64,000 bases of DNA, from the NCBI RefSeq assembly GCF_004798585.1, contig NZ_PPXQ01000004.1:62001-126000 (forward strand). The letters are read 5' to 3'. Below, one piece after another: positions 26,982 to 34,716 of this stretch. Below the pieces are notes generated by a model. The model saw only the letters and a program-made list of their open reading frames with translations. It searched no databases and was not told where the DNA came from. The position numbers and the translations under genes are program-made. Source of the stretch: Massilia sp. Mn16-1_5 (lineage in GTDB: Bacteria; Pseudomonadota; Gammaproteobacteria; Burkholderiales; Burkholderiaceae_D). How positions within the stretch are numbered: position 1 is the first letter of the stretch; the number at the start of each line of letters is the position of its first letter.

Positions 26982-29900
26982 ATGGACGTCTCGACGGAAC
27001 CGAAGCAGGGCGCGAGCGCCTTCCTGGCGAATGTCGAAATCCTGTCGGCATTCACGCCCGACGAGCTGGAGCAGCTGGCCGCGGCGATCGAAACGCGCAG
27101 CTATGCCTTCGGCGACGCCATCTGCAGCGCCGGTGACGCCGCCGAGGGCCTGGCCGTGATCAAGTCCGGCTCGGTGCGCGTGTTCGGCGAAGAGCACGGC
27201 AAGGAAATCAGCATGGGCGTGCGCAAGACGGGCGAGGTCTTCGCCGAAGTCGCCATGCTGCGTCCATACCGCCACGAGCTGTCGGCGCGCGCGGCGCTCA
27301 AGACGGAACTGTGGATCATTCCGCGCAGTGCGATCGAGCCGGTCCTGGCGCGCAATAGCGCCGCGCTCGACTTCATCAACCACTATGTGGCGATCAGCTC
27401 GGCGGGCGGCCTGGTGGCGCGCCTGTTCGACCTGCGCGGCAAGGTCGACAAGCCGGAGCTGGAGGAATTCGTGCGCAGCGTCGGCGTCAAGCGCGTCGGC
27501 CCGGGCAAGGAAATCCTCAAGCAGGATGCGCGCGACGACCGCCGCCTGTACGTGGTGCGCCAGGGCCAGGTGAAGGTCGTGCGCCGCGACGGCGAGGACG
27601 AGTTCGTGCTGGCCACGCTCGGTCCCGGCGAGATCTTCGGCGAAAAGGCGTGTTTGATGCGCCAGGAGCAGCCGGCCTCGGTCGTCGCGGCCGGCGAAGC
27701 GACCCTGCTGGTGATCCCGGAAAAGTCGGCCCAATTCATCCTCGAGCGTAACGCCAGATTCCGTGAGGTGATCGAGGAGCGCGTGCGCTTCTTCGAGCGC
27801 GAACTGCAGCGCCAGAAACGCCTGGCCGAGCGCCGCAAGCGGCCCGTGATCCTGGATCTCGCCTCGAAGCCGAAGGCGGGCGAACGCATCATCAAGCGCT
27901 TCGCCCTGGTCGAGCAGGCCGAGGAGATGGATTGCGGCGCCGCCTGCCTGGCCATGCTGTGCCGCCACTATGGCATCAACATGACACTCGGTAAGCTGCG
28001 CGAGCTGGCCAACGTCACGACCCAGGGCGCGACGCTCGACAGCCTGGCGCGCGCCGGCGAGGCGCTGGGCTTTGGCGCGCGCGGGGTGCAATGCACGTTT
28101 GACGCGCTGCTCGGCTTCGAGCTGCCCTTCATCGTGCACTGGGAGGGCTACCACTACGTCATCGTCTACGGCGTGGCGCGCGACCAGGTCTGGCTGGCCG
28201 ACCCGGCGGTGGGCTTTCGCAAGATGAGTGTGGAGGAATTCGAAAAGGGCTGGAGCGGCACCTGCCTCGTCTTCACGCCCGGCCAGCAGCTGGCCCAGCA
28301 AGAAGTGGCGCGCTCGCCATGGCTGCGCTTCGTCGGCTACCTGCGGCCCTATCGCAAGATCCTGCTGCAGCTGTTTTTGGCCACCTTCGTCATCCAGATG
28401 CTGGGCATCGTGCCGCCGATGATCATCCAGAACATTTTAGATGGCGTGCTGGTGCACCAGAACATCGGCTTGCTGCACCTGCTGATCCTGGGCCTGGTGA
28501 TCTCGACGGTGTTCACCCAGATCATGACGACGGTGCGCGCCTACCTGTCGAACTACATGGTGCGCAACCTCGACTTTTCGATGATGGCGCAGTTCTTCAA
28601 GCACACCATGTCGCTGCCGTACTCCTTTTTTGCCAAGCGCAAGACGGGCGACATCATGGCGCGCTTTTCCGAAAACCAGACCATCCGCGCCTTTCTCACC
28701 GAGTCGACGGTCACCACGCTGCTGAACCTGCTGATGGTGTTCATCTACTTCACCATCCTGTTTCTCTACAACGTCAAGCTGACCCTGCTGCTGATCGGCT
28801 TCGTGATCCCGATCATCGCGCTGACCGTCGTGGTGACGCCGAAGATCAAGGATTATGCGCGCGAGGTCTTCAATGCCTCGACCGACGCCCAGTCCTTTCT
28901 GATGGAGGCGCTGGGCGGCATCGAGACGGTCAAGGGCATGGGCAGCGAGCGTCCGGTGCGCCTGAAATGGGAGCGCAAGTACGTCAAGGCGCTGGAAGTG
29001 CAGTACCGTTCGCAATCCTTCAACATCGTGGTCGGGCTCGCGAGCCAGGTCCTGAACTCGGCGACCACCATCGTGATCCTGTGGGCGGGCGCCACCCTGG
29101 TACTGGCGCGCGAACTGACGATCGGCCAGCTGATGGCGTTTAACGCCTTGATGGGCAGCGTGCTGGGGCCGCTGATGGGACTGGTCGGCCTGTGGAGCCG
29201 GATGGCCGACGCCACGGTCGCCATGGAACGCCTGGGCGACGTGCTCGACATCGAGCCGGAACAAAAAACGTCCGAACTGGCCTCGCGCGTGGTCCTGCCC
29301 GACCTGCAGGGCGAGCTGAAGCTGGAGCGCCTGTATTTCCGCTATGGCGGCGAAGACACGCCCTGGGTGCTGGAAGACGTCAGCATCGACATCAAGCCGG
29401 GCGAGCTGGTGGCCATCGTCGGGCGCAGCGGCTCGGGCAAGACCACGCTGGCCAAGCTGCTGGTCGGTTTCTATCCGCCCAGCGACGGACGGATCGTGGT
29501 CGACGGCTACGAGATGGCGGCGATCGACAAGGATTACTACCGAGCGCAAGTCGGCTATGTCATGCAGAGCAACCTGCTTTTTTCTGGAACGATTGCCGAG
29601 AACATCGCCAGCGGCGACGACAGCCCGGACCGGAGACGGATCGAGGAAGTGGCGAAGATGGCCGACGCCCATGCCTTCATCAGCAAGATGCCGCTCGGTT
29701 ACGAGCAGGTGGTGGGGGAGCGCGGCCTGGGCTTGTCGGGCGGCCAGGTGCAGCGCCTGTGCATCGCCCGCGCCCTGTACCACGATCCGCGCCTGCTGGT
29801 CTTCGATGAAGCGACCTCGGCGCTCGACACCCAGTCGGAGAGCAACATCATGGCGAACATGGAAGCGATTCTCGCAGGGCGCACGGCTGTGATCATTGCG

Positions 29901-30047
29901 CACCGCCTGAGCACGATCATGCGGGCCGATAAGATCGTGGTGCTGTACGAAGGAAAGGTGGTCGAGCAGGGACGGCACGAGGAGCTGCTGGCGTGCCGCG
30001 GCATGTACTACGAACTGGTGCAGAAACAACTGGGTGCAGCGGAATGA
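26982..30047 (+). CDS. Peptidase C39-type ABC transporter with two cyclic nucleotide-binding-type domains
   Basis: A 1021-residue fusion. Residues about 15-135 and 150-275 are two CAP_ED (cyclic nucleotide-binding-like) domains. About 300-425 is a C39 leader peptidase with Cys318 (EMDCGAAC), His391 (GYHYVIVYG) and Asp407 (LADPAVG) all in place. About 445-720 is a six-helix exporter domain, and 760-1015 the ATPase with Walker A GRSGSGKTT (814-822), LSGGQ (918-922) and Walker B Asp942-Glu943. C39 transporters cut double-glycine leaders and export the core peptide through an HlyD-TolC-like channel. The peptides, adaptor and outer-membrane protein in this locus supply all these. The domain order recalls cyanobacterial HetC-like transporters. 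ATGA overlap with the next gene. Confidence 0.93.
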   Translation: MDVSTEPKQGASAFLANVEILSAFTPDELEQLAAAIETRSYAFGDAICSAGDAAEGLAVIKSGSVRVFGEEHGKEISMGVRKTGEVFAEVAMLRPYRHELSARAALKTELWIIPRSAIEPVLARNSAALDFINHYVAISSAGGLVARLFDLRGKVDKPELEEFVRSVGVKRVGPGKEILKQDARDDRRLYVVRQGQVKVVRRDGEDEFVLATLGPGEIFGEKACLMRQEQPASVVAAGEATLLVIPEKSAQFILERNARFREVIEERVRFFERELQRQKRLAERRKRPVILDLASKPKAGERIIKRFALVEQAEEMDCGAACLAMLCRHYGINMTLGKLRELANVTTQGATLDSLARAGEALGFGARGVQCTFDALLGFELPFIVHWEGYHYVIVYGVARDQVWLADPAVGFRKMSVEEFEKGWSGTCLVFTPGQQLAQQEVARSPWLRFVGYLRPYRKILLQLFLATFVIQMLGIVPPMIIQNILDGVLVHQNIGLLHLLILGLVISTVFTQIMTTVRAYLSNYMVRNLDFSMMAQFFKHTMSLPYSFFAKRKTGDIMARFSENQTIRAFLTESTVTTLLNLLMVFIYFTILFLYNVKLTLLLIGFVIPIIALTVVVTPKIKDYAREVFNASTDAQSFLMEALGGIETVKGMGSERPVRLKWERKYVKALEVQYRSQSFNIVVGLASQVLNSATTIVILWAGATLVLARELTIGQLMAFNALMGSVLGPLMGLVGLWSRMADATVAMERLGDVLDIEPEQKTSELASRVVLPDLQGELKLERLYFRYGGEDTPWVLEDVSIDIKPGELVAIVGRSGSGKTTLAKLLVGFYPPSDGRIVVDGYEMAAIDKDYYRAQVGYVMQSNLLFSGTIAENIASGDDSPDRRRIEEVAKMADAHAFISKMPLGYEQVVGERGLGLSGGQVQRLCIARALYHDPRLLVFDEATSALDTQSESNIMANMEAILAGRTAVIIAHRLSTIMRADKIVVLYEGKVVEQGRHEELLACRGMYYELVQKQLGAAE

Positions 30048-31336
30048 AACTCTACAACCCCGGCGGCGAACGCGGCTCGGCGATGTCCTACGCCGGCCTG
30101 CTGGAAAAGATCGAGATCATGCGCTCGACGCTGCGCTGGGCGACCCGCCTCGAGCGTCCGGACGTCGACAAACTGCTGCGCCAGGCGAACACGCTGCGCG
30201 ACGAGGTGATGGGGCTGTCGCACAAGGAGCGCTTCGTGCAGGCGGTCAGCGGTAAGGTGCCGGTGGAGCGGCGCATTGACTCCGCCGCCGAACCCGTCGT
30301 CGAGCCGCCCACCGGCGAACGCCGCCGTGCGCTGCTGGCGCGCAGCTTCGTCTTCGAGGGTACCTTCGGCGACAACCCGAAATTGCTCGACGCCCTCGAG
30401 ATCGCCGAAAAGGCGGCGCCCACCGACTTGCCGGTGCTGGTCGACGGCGAGAGCGGCACCGGCAAGGAGTTGATGGCCAAGGTGATCCACGCCAACGGCT
30501 CGCGCGCCGACAAGCCCTATGTCTCGGTCAACTGCGGCGCCATTCCCGACAGCCTGCTCGAATCGGAACTGTTCGGCCACAAGAAGGGCGCCTTCACGGG
30601 CGCGGACAAGGACCGCAAGGGCAAGTTCGAAAGCGCGCACAAGGGCACCATCTTCCTCGACGAGATCGGAGAATTGCCGCTGCCGGGCCAGGTCAAATTG
30701 CTGCGCGTGCTGCAGTCGCACGAGATCCAGCGCGTCGGTTCGGACGAGACCATCTCGGTCGATGCGCGTATCGTCGCCGCCACCAACAAGAACCTGCGCA
30801 AGCTGATCGAGCAGGGCAGCTTCCGCGAAGACCTGTTCTACCGTCTCAGCGTGATCCACGTGACCCTGCCGCCGCTACGCGAGCGCAAGGACGAGATCCC
30901 GCTCCTGATCGCCTATTACGGCGACGAGGCGGCCGAAGCTCTGAAACGGGCGCCGGTCGCCCTGACGCCGCGCCTGCGCGGCTTCTTGCTGCGCTATGCC
31001 TATCCCGGGAATATCCGCGAGCTGCGCAACATCCTGTACCGCTTGTCCTGCCTGGCCGGCGAGACGGCCGACCTGATGCACCTGCCGGAAGACATCCGGC
31101 CCGCCTTGCCTTCTGCCGCCGTGCCTGCTGCCTCGGCGGCGGCCGAATTGTCCCTGGCGGAGGCCAAGCGCGTGGCCAGCGACGAGGCCGAGCGTGGCTG
31201 CCTGGAGCGGGGCCTGCAGGAAGTCGGCGGCACGGTGGCGGAGCTGGCGCGGCGCTGGGACATGAACCGCTCGCACTTGCAGATTCTGCTGAAAAAGCAT
31301 GGTCTGCATTCGAAGGACTTCCGCAAGGAGCATTGA
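30044..31336 (+). CDS. Sigma-54-dependent transcriptional activator (AAA+ enhancer-binding protein)
   Basis: A 430-residue bacterial enhancer-binding protein. Walker A is GESGTGKE, the sigma-54 contact loop GAFTGA is intact at about residues 182-187, Walker B is GTIFLDEIGEL, and a FIS-type helix-turn-helix ends the protein (GTVAELARRWDMNRSHLQILLKKH). The ~100-residue N-terminal region is neither a receiver nor an obvious PAS/GAF domain, so the input signal is unknown. The ATG overlaps the transporter stop (ATGA). Four sigma-54-type promoters with the same core lie before peptide genes in this locus, so it is very likely their activator. Confidence 0.92.
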   Translation: MKLYNPGGERGSAMSYAGLLEKIEIMRSTLRWATRLERPDVDKLLRQANTLRDEVMGLSHKERFVQAVSGKVPVERRIDSAAEPVVEPPTGERRRALLARSFVFEGTFGDNPKLLDALEIAEKAAPTDLPVLVDGESGTGKELMAKVIHANGSRADKPYVSVNCGAIPDSLLESELFGHKKGAFTGADKDRKGKFESAHKGTIFLDEIGELPLPGQVKLLRVLQSHEIQRVGSDETISVDARIVAATNKNLRKLIEQGSFREDLFYRLSVIHVTLPPLRERKDEIPLLIAYYGDEAAEALKRAPVALTPRLRGFLLRYAYPGNIRELRNILYRLSCLAGETADLMHLPEDIRPALPSAAVPAASAAAELSLAEAKRVASDEAERGCLERGLQEVGGTVAELARRWDMNRSHLQILLKKHGLHSKDFRKEH

Positions 31337-31337
31337 A

Positions 31338-31479
31338 TGTAGGGGGGCATGCCCACGCGTAAACGTCGCACGGTGTTGGCTTCGTTTGAGGAAGGACCCC
31401 GCCAACAAGATGCGAGCGTCACGCGTGGGCATGCCCGATGAGGCCGTGGGCGAGGCCATTGGCCTCGCCCACCCCTACA
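31338..31479. repeat. REP-like palindromic repeats between activator and phosphatase genes
   Basis: TGTAGGGGGGCATGCCCACG (from 31338) is the inverse of a repeat at 53.3 kb. An inverted partner ACGCGTGGGCATGCCC lies at 31421-31436, and GTGGGCGAGGCC/GGCCTCGCCCAC forms a 12-bp stem with a 3-nt loop at 31446-31472, again followed by CCCTACA. The two flanking genes converge here, so the repeats may also act as a two-way transcription stop. Confidence 0.6.
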
Positions 31480-32235
31480 TCACAAAGCCGGGTTGATGAC
31501 CGTCTTGTCCGCCCCGAGATCGTCCACCCGCAGCACGATCACCGTGATGTTGTCGCGCCCGCCGCCGGCGAGCGCCAGGGCGATCAGCTGCTCGCAAGCC
31601 TGGGTGCAGTCGCCCGGCGCCAGCGCGGCCAGGATCGCACCTTCCCCGACCGGCGTGCTGAGGCCGTCGCTGCACAGCAGGAAGATGTCGCCGTCCTGCG
31701 CCACCAGCGTCGTCACCTCGAATTCGATGCTGTCGGCGGCACCCACGGCGCGCGTGATCATGTTCGGGCTGACGGCCGCCGCCGCCAGGTCGCCGCGCGC
31801 CTTCAGGTCCTCGACACGGCTGTGGTCGCGCGTCAGCTGCTGCAGGCGGCCCTGGCGCAGCAGGTAGATGCGGCTGTCGCCGGCCCACAGGCAGGCCAGG
31901 TCGTAGCCGCAGGCGAGCAGGGCGGCGACGGTGCTGCCGATTACCGGCACCTGGCGCGCGCTCGCTTCAAGACGCAGCGTGTCGTTCACCTCCGTGAGGC
32001 GGGCGCGGGCGAGGGCGATCAGCTCCTCGAGGGTCGCCGGCAACGGCAGGCCGGCGAGGGCATCGACGACGGCGGCGCTGGCGACATCGCCGAACGCGTG
32101 GCCGCCCATGCCGTCCGCCACCGCCCACAGGCCGCGCTGGGGCTGCGCAAGGAGGGCGTCCTCGTTGCGGCTGCGTACCAGGCCGACGTCCGTGCGTGCG
32201 GCGCAGGTCCAGTGCAATGTCGTCTCGAAGCCCAT
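31480..32235 (-). CDS. PP2C-family protein serine/threonine phosphatase
   Basis: A 251-residue PPM/PP2C phosphatase. Metal-binding motifs are in order: DVGLVRSRNEDA (about residues 16-27), AVADGMGGHAFGD (about 38-50), LLCSDGLSTPV and GGGRDNITVIVLRV near the end. No membrane segment. It reverses Ser/Thr phosphorylation, here most likely that of the kinase at 36225 and the FHA proteins. It starts 28 bp after peptide precursor 2 on the same strand, so the phosphatase is probably the last gene of the peptide operon. That arrangement would give negative feedback when peptides are made. Confidence 0.9.
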   Translation of the reverse strand: MGFETTLHWTCAARTDVGLVRSRNEDALLAQPQRGLWAVADGMGGHAFGDVASAAVVDALAGLPLPATLEELIALARARLTEVNDTLRLEASARQVPVIGSTVAALLACGYDLACLWAGDSRIYLLRQGRLQQLTRDHSRVEDLKARGDLAAAAVSPNMITRAVGAADSIEFEVTTLVAQDGDIFLLCSDGLSTPVGEGAILAALAPGDCTQACEQLIALALAGGGRDNITVIVLRVDDLGADKTVINPAL

Positions 32236-32263
32236 CGCAGCGTCCAGGCTGAGCCTCCGTTTG

Positions 32264-32545
32264 CTATAGCACCGCCTTGTTGAGGCTATTTGCGTCCACC
32301 ACCACGTTCAGCGCGGCATTCGCGCACGCATTGTTTACCGAGACCGACTGGAACTGGTTGATCATCTGGTCGGCAAAATTATTGATCTGGTAGAAGTTGA
32401 TCACCGGCGTGAAGCCGGGACCGGCCGCGACGAAAGGCTGGATCCAGCCGAAGACCCAGGGAGCGCCGGCGCCGCGCACGGCCGCCATCGCCTTGCGGTC
32501 GAGGGTGGCGCTGCGTGGCAGGTCGCGAATACTGATGCTGGCCAT
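32264..32545 (-). CDS. Leader peptide precursor 2 (divergent, Gly-Ala-Gly cleavage region)
   Basis: A 93-residue protein opening MASISIRDLPRSATLDRKAM, clearly the 26-residue leader family of the cluster, but the double glycine is replaced by RGAG at 24-27. C39 peptidases tolerate GA in some systems, so cleavage is still possible. The core (about 67 residues) is hydrophobic and Asn-rich, with one cysteine (about residue 74). It lies between peptide 3 and the PP2C gene on the same strand. Confidence 0.75.
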   Translation of the reverse strand: MASISIRDLPRSATLDRKAMAAVRGAGAPWVFGWIQPFVAAGPGFTPVINFYQINNFADQMINQFQSVSVNNACANAALNVVVDANSLNKAVL

Positions 32546-32574
32546 ATGCGTCTCCTTGTTGATAGAGGAGCCTG

Positions 32575-32604
32575 CACTGGAGAGAGCGGGTGGTCCCTCC
32601 AGTG
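32575..32604 (-). other. Intercistronic hairpin between peptide genes 3 and 2
   Basis: CACTGGAG (32575-32582) pairs with CTCCAGTG (32597-32604) across a 14-nt loop. No T tract follows. It may trim transcript 3' ends or reduce read-through into peptide 2 and the phosphatase. Confidence 0.4.
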
Positions 32605-32631
32605 TAGACGAAATCGAGCCGCTTAGTGCCG

Positions 32632-32910
32632 TTAGCGCCGCACGATCTTGTTGTCGCCGCGCTGCGCGACCTTGCTGTCGACGTGCACGCCGTCGACGAA
32701 AGCCGAACCGTTGGCGGTGGCGGTGAGGACTTCCTGCATCTGCGCCAGGTTCTGGGTGGCGGTGATGGAGCTGTCCTCGCTGCCGGCAAACGTCAGGTCG
32801 TGCGACACGTAGGGCGTTGCGCCCATTTTCCAGCCGCCGCGCACGGCAGCCATGGTCGGGCGATCGAGCTGTTCGCTGCGCGCCAGGTCGGTGATGGTCA
32901 AGGTTTTCAT
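32632..32910 (-). CDS. Double-glycine leader peptide precursor 3 (type B/C)
   Basis: A 92-residue protein. Leader MKTLTITDLARSEQLDRPTM plus AAVRGG ends at residue 26; the core begins WKMGATPY. The core shares the family segment DSSITATQNL...VLTATANGSAF and ends DNKIVRR. Cleavage after GG would give a 66-residue, cysteine-free peptide. It lies 28 bp after peptide 4 and has no promoter of its own, so it belongs to the five-peptide operon starting at 33864. Confidence 0.85.
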   Translation of the reverse strand: MKTLTITDLARSEQLDRPTMAAVRGGWKMGATPYVSHDLTFAGSEDSSITATQNLAQMQEVLTATANGSAFVDGVHVDSKVAQRGDNKIVRR

Positions 32911-32938
32911 GTCAATTCTCCTGGTATCGGCAAGGGAC

Positions 32939-33190
32939 TCAGAACTCGAACCGGTTGTCGGCCCGTAGCGGCGCACTCAGGTCGATGTGCGGACCCTGGA
33001 AGCCGGCGCCGATCACGCCATTGTTGTTGAGGACGTTGATGCCGATTTGCTGGAACTGGGCAATCTGCTGGTTGACGTTCAGGTTGACGTTGACGTTCGG
33101 CTTTGCGCCGTTGCCGCCTGCTACCTTGGCCATGGCTTGCTGGTCGAGACGGGCGCTGTGCGCCAGGTCCTTGACGATGATGGATGACAT
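32939..33190 (-). CDS. Double-glycine leader peptide precursor 4 (type A, Asn/Val repeat)
   Basis: An 83-residue protein. Leader MSSIIVKDLAHSARLDQQAM plus AKVAGG ends at residue 26. The core contains an alternating NVNVNLNVN run, then QQIAQFQQIGINVLNNNGVI. Alternating polar/hydrophobic residues rich in Asn and Gln favour beta-strand or amyloid-like assembly; this is inference. It is the paralogue of peptide 8 (35002-35253). No cysteine, no membrane helix. Confidence 0.85.
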   Translation of the reverse strand: MSSIIVKDLAHSARLDQQAMAKVAGGNGAKPNVNVNLNVNQQIAQFQQIGINVLNNNGVIGAGFQGPHIDLSAPLRADNRFEF

Positions 33191-33220
33191 GCTGTTCTCC
33201 TTGGATGGGGTGGGTGCTGT

Positions 33221-33250
33221 ACGGCGGCGCATCGGTTGACGCGCCGCCGT
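33221..33250 (-). other. Intercistronic hairpin between peptide genes 5 and 4
   Basis: ACGGCGGCGC (33221-33230) and GCGCCGCCGT (33241-33250) form a 10-bp GC stem with a 10-nt loop just after the stop of peptide 5. It probably modulates read-through or protects upstream mRNA. Confidence 0.5.
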
Positions 33251-33258
33251 GCGCTGCC

Positions 33259-33534
33259 TTAGCCGACGATCTTGTTCTCGCCGTTCTGGCGCACGTCGCT
33301 GTGCACGTCGACGCCGTGGAGGAAGGCCGAGCCGTTGGCGGTCGAGGTCAGCACGCTTTGCTGTTGCAGCAGGTTCTGCGTGGCCTTGATCGACGAGTCG
33401 GTGGACGGCATGTAGCTGACGTCGCCCAGCTTGTAGTTCGTTGCCAGCATGCTCCAGCCGCCGCGCACGTTCGTCATGGCGCTGCGATCCAGTTGTTCGG
33501 TGCGGGCCAGGTCTTTGATGGTCAGGGTTTTCAT
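33259..33534 (-). CDS. Double-glycine leader peptide precursor 5 (type B)
   Basis: A 91-residue protein. Leader MKTLTIKDLARTEQLDRSAM plus TNVRGG ends at residue 26 and the core begins WSMLATNYKLGDV. The second half carries ATQNLLQQQSVLTSTANGSA and ends ENKIVG. Predicted mature peptide: 65 residues, no cysteine. It is the paralogue of peptide 9 (35267-35542). A clear AAGGAGC ribosome site precedes the ATG. Confidence 0.87.
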   Translation of the reverse strand: MKTLTIKDLARTEQLDRSAMTNVRGGWSMLATNYKLGDVSYMPSTDSSIKATQNLLQQQSVLTSTANGSAFLHGVDVHSDVRQNGENKIVG

Positions 33535-33582
33535 GATTTTGCTCCTTGAAAGAATGGATAAGTGATTGAATGAAGCGGTGAA

Positions 33583-33864
33583 TCAGGAACGGCGCACGAT
33601 CTTGTTTTCGCCATGCTGGTCGACGTCGCTGTGGACGCTGACGCCGCCCAGGAAGGCCGAACCGTTGGCGGTGGCGGTCAGCACCTCCTGCGCCTGCGCC
33701 AGGTTCTGGGTCGCGGTGATCGACGAGTCGAAGGACGGCGCGTAGTTCACGTTGCCGAGCGGGTAGCCGGGCGTGCCCATCTTGAAGCCGCCGCGCACGC
33801 TTGCCATGGCAGTGCGATCCAGTTGTTCGGTGCGGGCCAGGTCGGTGATGATCAAGGTTTTCAT
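33583..33864 (-). CDS. Double-glycine leader peptide precursor 6 (type C), first gene of five-peptide operon
   Basis: A 93-residue protein. Leader MKTLIITDLARTEQLDRTAM plus ASVRGG ends at residue 26; core begins FKMGTPGYPLGNV. It is almost identical to peptide 10 (35588-35881): the first 90 residues differ only at position 62 (Leu here, Met there), and the tails differ. AGGAGAATCACC precedes the ATG. The sigma-54-type promoter at 33930-33944 is 66 bp upstream. Longer open frames reading into this gene lack the conserved start and are rejected. Confidence 0.88.
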   Translation of the reverse strand: MKTLIITDLARTEQLDRTAMASVRGGFKMGTPGYPLGNVNYAPSFDSSITATQNLAQAQEVLTATANGSAFLGGVSVHSDVDQHGENKIVRRS

Positions 33865-33929
33865 GGTGATTCTCCTGAAGGTGTGAGTGGTTTGAGTGAG
33901 GCATTTTGTTTGCGCTCGATGGACATATA

Positions 33930-33944
33930 GCGAGAGGCGTGCCA
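33930..33944 (-). promoter_or_regulatory. Sigma-54-type promoter 2 (peptide 6 operon)
   Basis: On the minus strand TGGCACGCCTCTCGC has GG (33943-33942) and GC (33931-33930) 10 bp apart. The predicted start is about 33918, a leader of ~54 nt to the ATG. The same 15 bases recur exactly at 35961-35947. Confidence 0.75.
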
Positions 33945-34256
33945 GGTGGCGGGGAATCGCGATTTGATCGCGCAAGTCTCTGAATTTACTAGGTATTTCC
34001 TTGGTCTCCTGCTCGGTTCGCCTGCGCGGCCCCGGACGGCGGGTGGCGGGTGCCGACCAACAGGTTTGCGCGACCTGTCCGGGGCGACGCAACAGGCAGG
34101 CGTGCCCGGACATACGGCCTGTGCGTGCGTGTGCCGGCGCCCGGGCGCGGCGCCGGTCACTTGATGCGAGAGATGAAATGCCCGGAGGCGGGCGCGGACT
34201 GCGGAGGGAAAGCGGGGGGTACTGCCAGGGAGGGGACTGCCAAGAAGGGAAGCTGC

Positions 34257-34284
34257 GGACAGCCGCGCAGGCGCGCGGCTGTCC
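34257..34284 (-). terminator. Terminator-type hairpin after the small membrane peptide gene
   Basis: GGACAGCCGCGC (34257-34268) and GCGCGGCTGTCC (34273-34284) form a perfect 12-bp stem with a 4-nt loop, 8 bp past the stop of the gene at 34293. On the minus strand it is followed by a mixed pyrimidine run (GCAGCTTCCCTTCTT), weaker than a full T tract. Confidence 0.6.
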
Positions 34285-34292
34285 ACGCGCGC

Positions 34293-34478
34293 TCACGCCT
34301 GACGTGGCAGCGTGGGTGCGCGCACGACGACGGCGCGGGCCTCACGCACCGCGTTGTCGCGTGCCACCGAGGCCACGTTCTCGTCCGCCTCGCGCAGGCT
34401 GTCGTAGGCGAAGGTGCCGGTGGTCACGACGACGAGGGTGACGACGAAGATGGCTTCCATGTGCTTGTGGATGTTCAT
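34293..34478 (-). CDS. Small single-span membrane or signal-bearing protein in the peptide cluster
   Basis: A 61-residue protein, MNIHKHMEAIFVVTLVVVTT..., with one hydrophobic segment at about residues 8-24 followed by an acidic then basic tail. It lacks the peptide leader and GG. AAGGGGAA precedes the ATG, a sigma-54-type promoter lies 70-84 bp upstream, and a hairpin follows. It is therefore controlled with the peptides but encoded as a single gene between the two peptide blocks. Possible roles are self-immunity or a membrane accessory; neither is proven. A signal-peptide reading with periplasmic release after about residue 25 is equally possible. Confidence 0.65.
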   Translation of the reverse strand: MNIHKHMEAIFVVTLVVVTTGTFAYDSLREADENVASVARDNAVREARAVVVRAPTLPRQA

Positions 34479-34547
34479 GATGTTCCCCTTGAATGGATGG
34501 TGGCTGAAAGTGCGGAGCGCTTGCCGGCGCTCACGGACATCAATGGA

Positions 34548-34562
34548 GCACGAGGCGTGCCA
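34548..34562 (-). promoter_or_regulatory. Sigma-54-type promoter 3 (small membrane protein)
   Basis: On the minus strand TGGCACGCCTCGTGC, GG at 34561-34560 and GC at 34549-34548, 10 bp apart. Predicted start about 34536, 58 nt before the ATG. Upstream, CAACA (34617-34621) and TGTTG (34635-34639) form a dyad about 55-75 bp away. Confidence 0.65.
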
Positions 34563-34672
34563 GCCGCCCTTACAGGGAAAAAGGGCAATAAGCACCGCAA
34601 TCTGTCGGACCGGGAGCAACAGAGCGGGTATGCGTGTTGGTCCCGGTCCGTCATGAAGCCGTGTCCGCGGAC

Positions 34673-34700
34673 AAAAAAAAGCCGTCCGGCTGGACGGCTT
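34673..34700 (-). terminator. Rho-independent terminator of the peptide 7-10 operon
   Basis: On the minus strand AAGCCGTCC-AGCC-GGACGGC is followed directly by eight T residues (the A run at 34673-34680). It lies 16 bp past the stop of peptide 7 and is the clearest terminator in the window. Confidence 0.9.
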
Positions 34701-34716
34701 GTGGTGCACGCGCTGT

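Larger units (their letters stand above)
33865..34292 (-). promoter_or_regulatory. 428-bp regulatory spacer upstream of the five-peptide operon
   Basis: No credible gene is seen. On the minus strand it contains the sigma-54-type promoter of peptide 6, candidate activator sites CCAACA (34057-34062) and GCAACA (34089-34094), and an inverted repeat ACAGGT/ACCTGT (34060-34078) about 116-134 bp upstream of the promoter, a usual enhancer distance. Its far end carries the hairpin that closes the small membrane peptide gene. Confidence 0.5.

Noticed and set aside
33861-34286. 141-codon minus-strand frame in the spacer before peptide 6
   Set aside because: Composition is Arg/Pro/Ser random-like, it runs through the sigma-54 promoter region, and no ribosome site or family similarity is seen.
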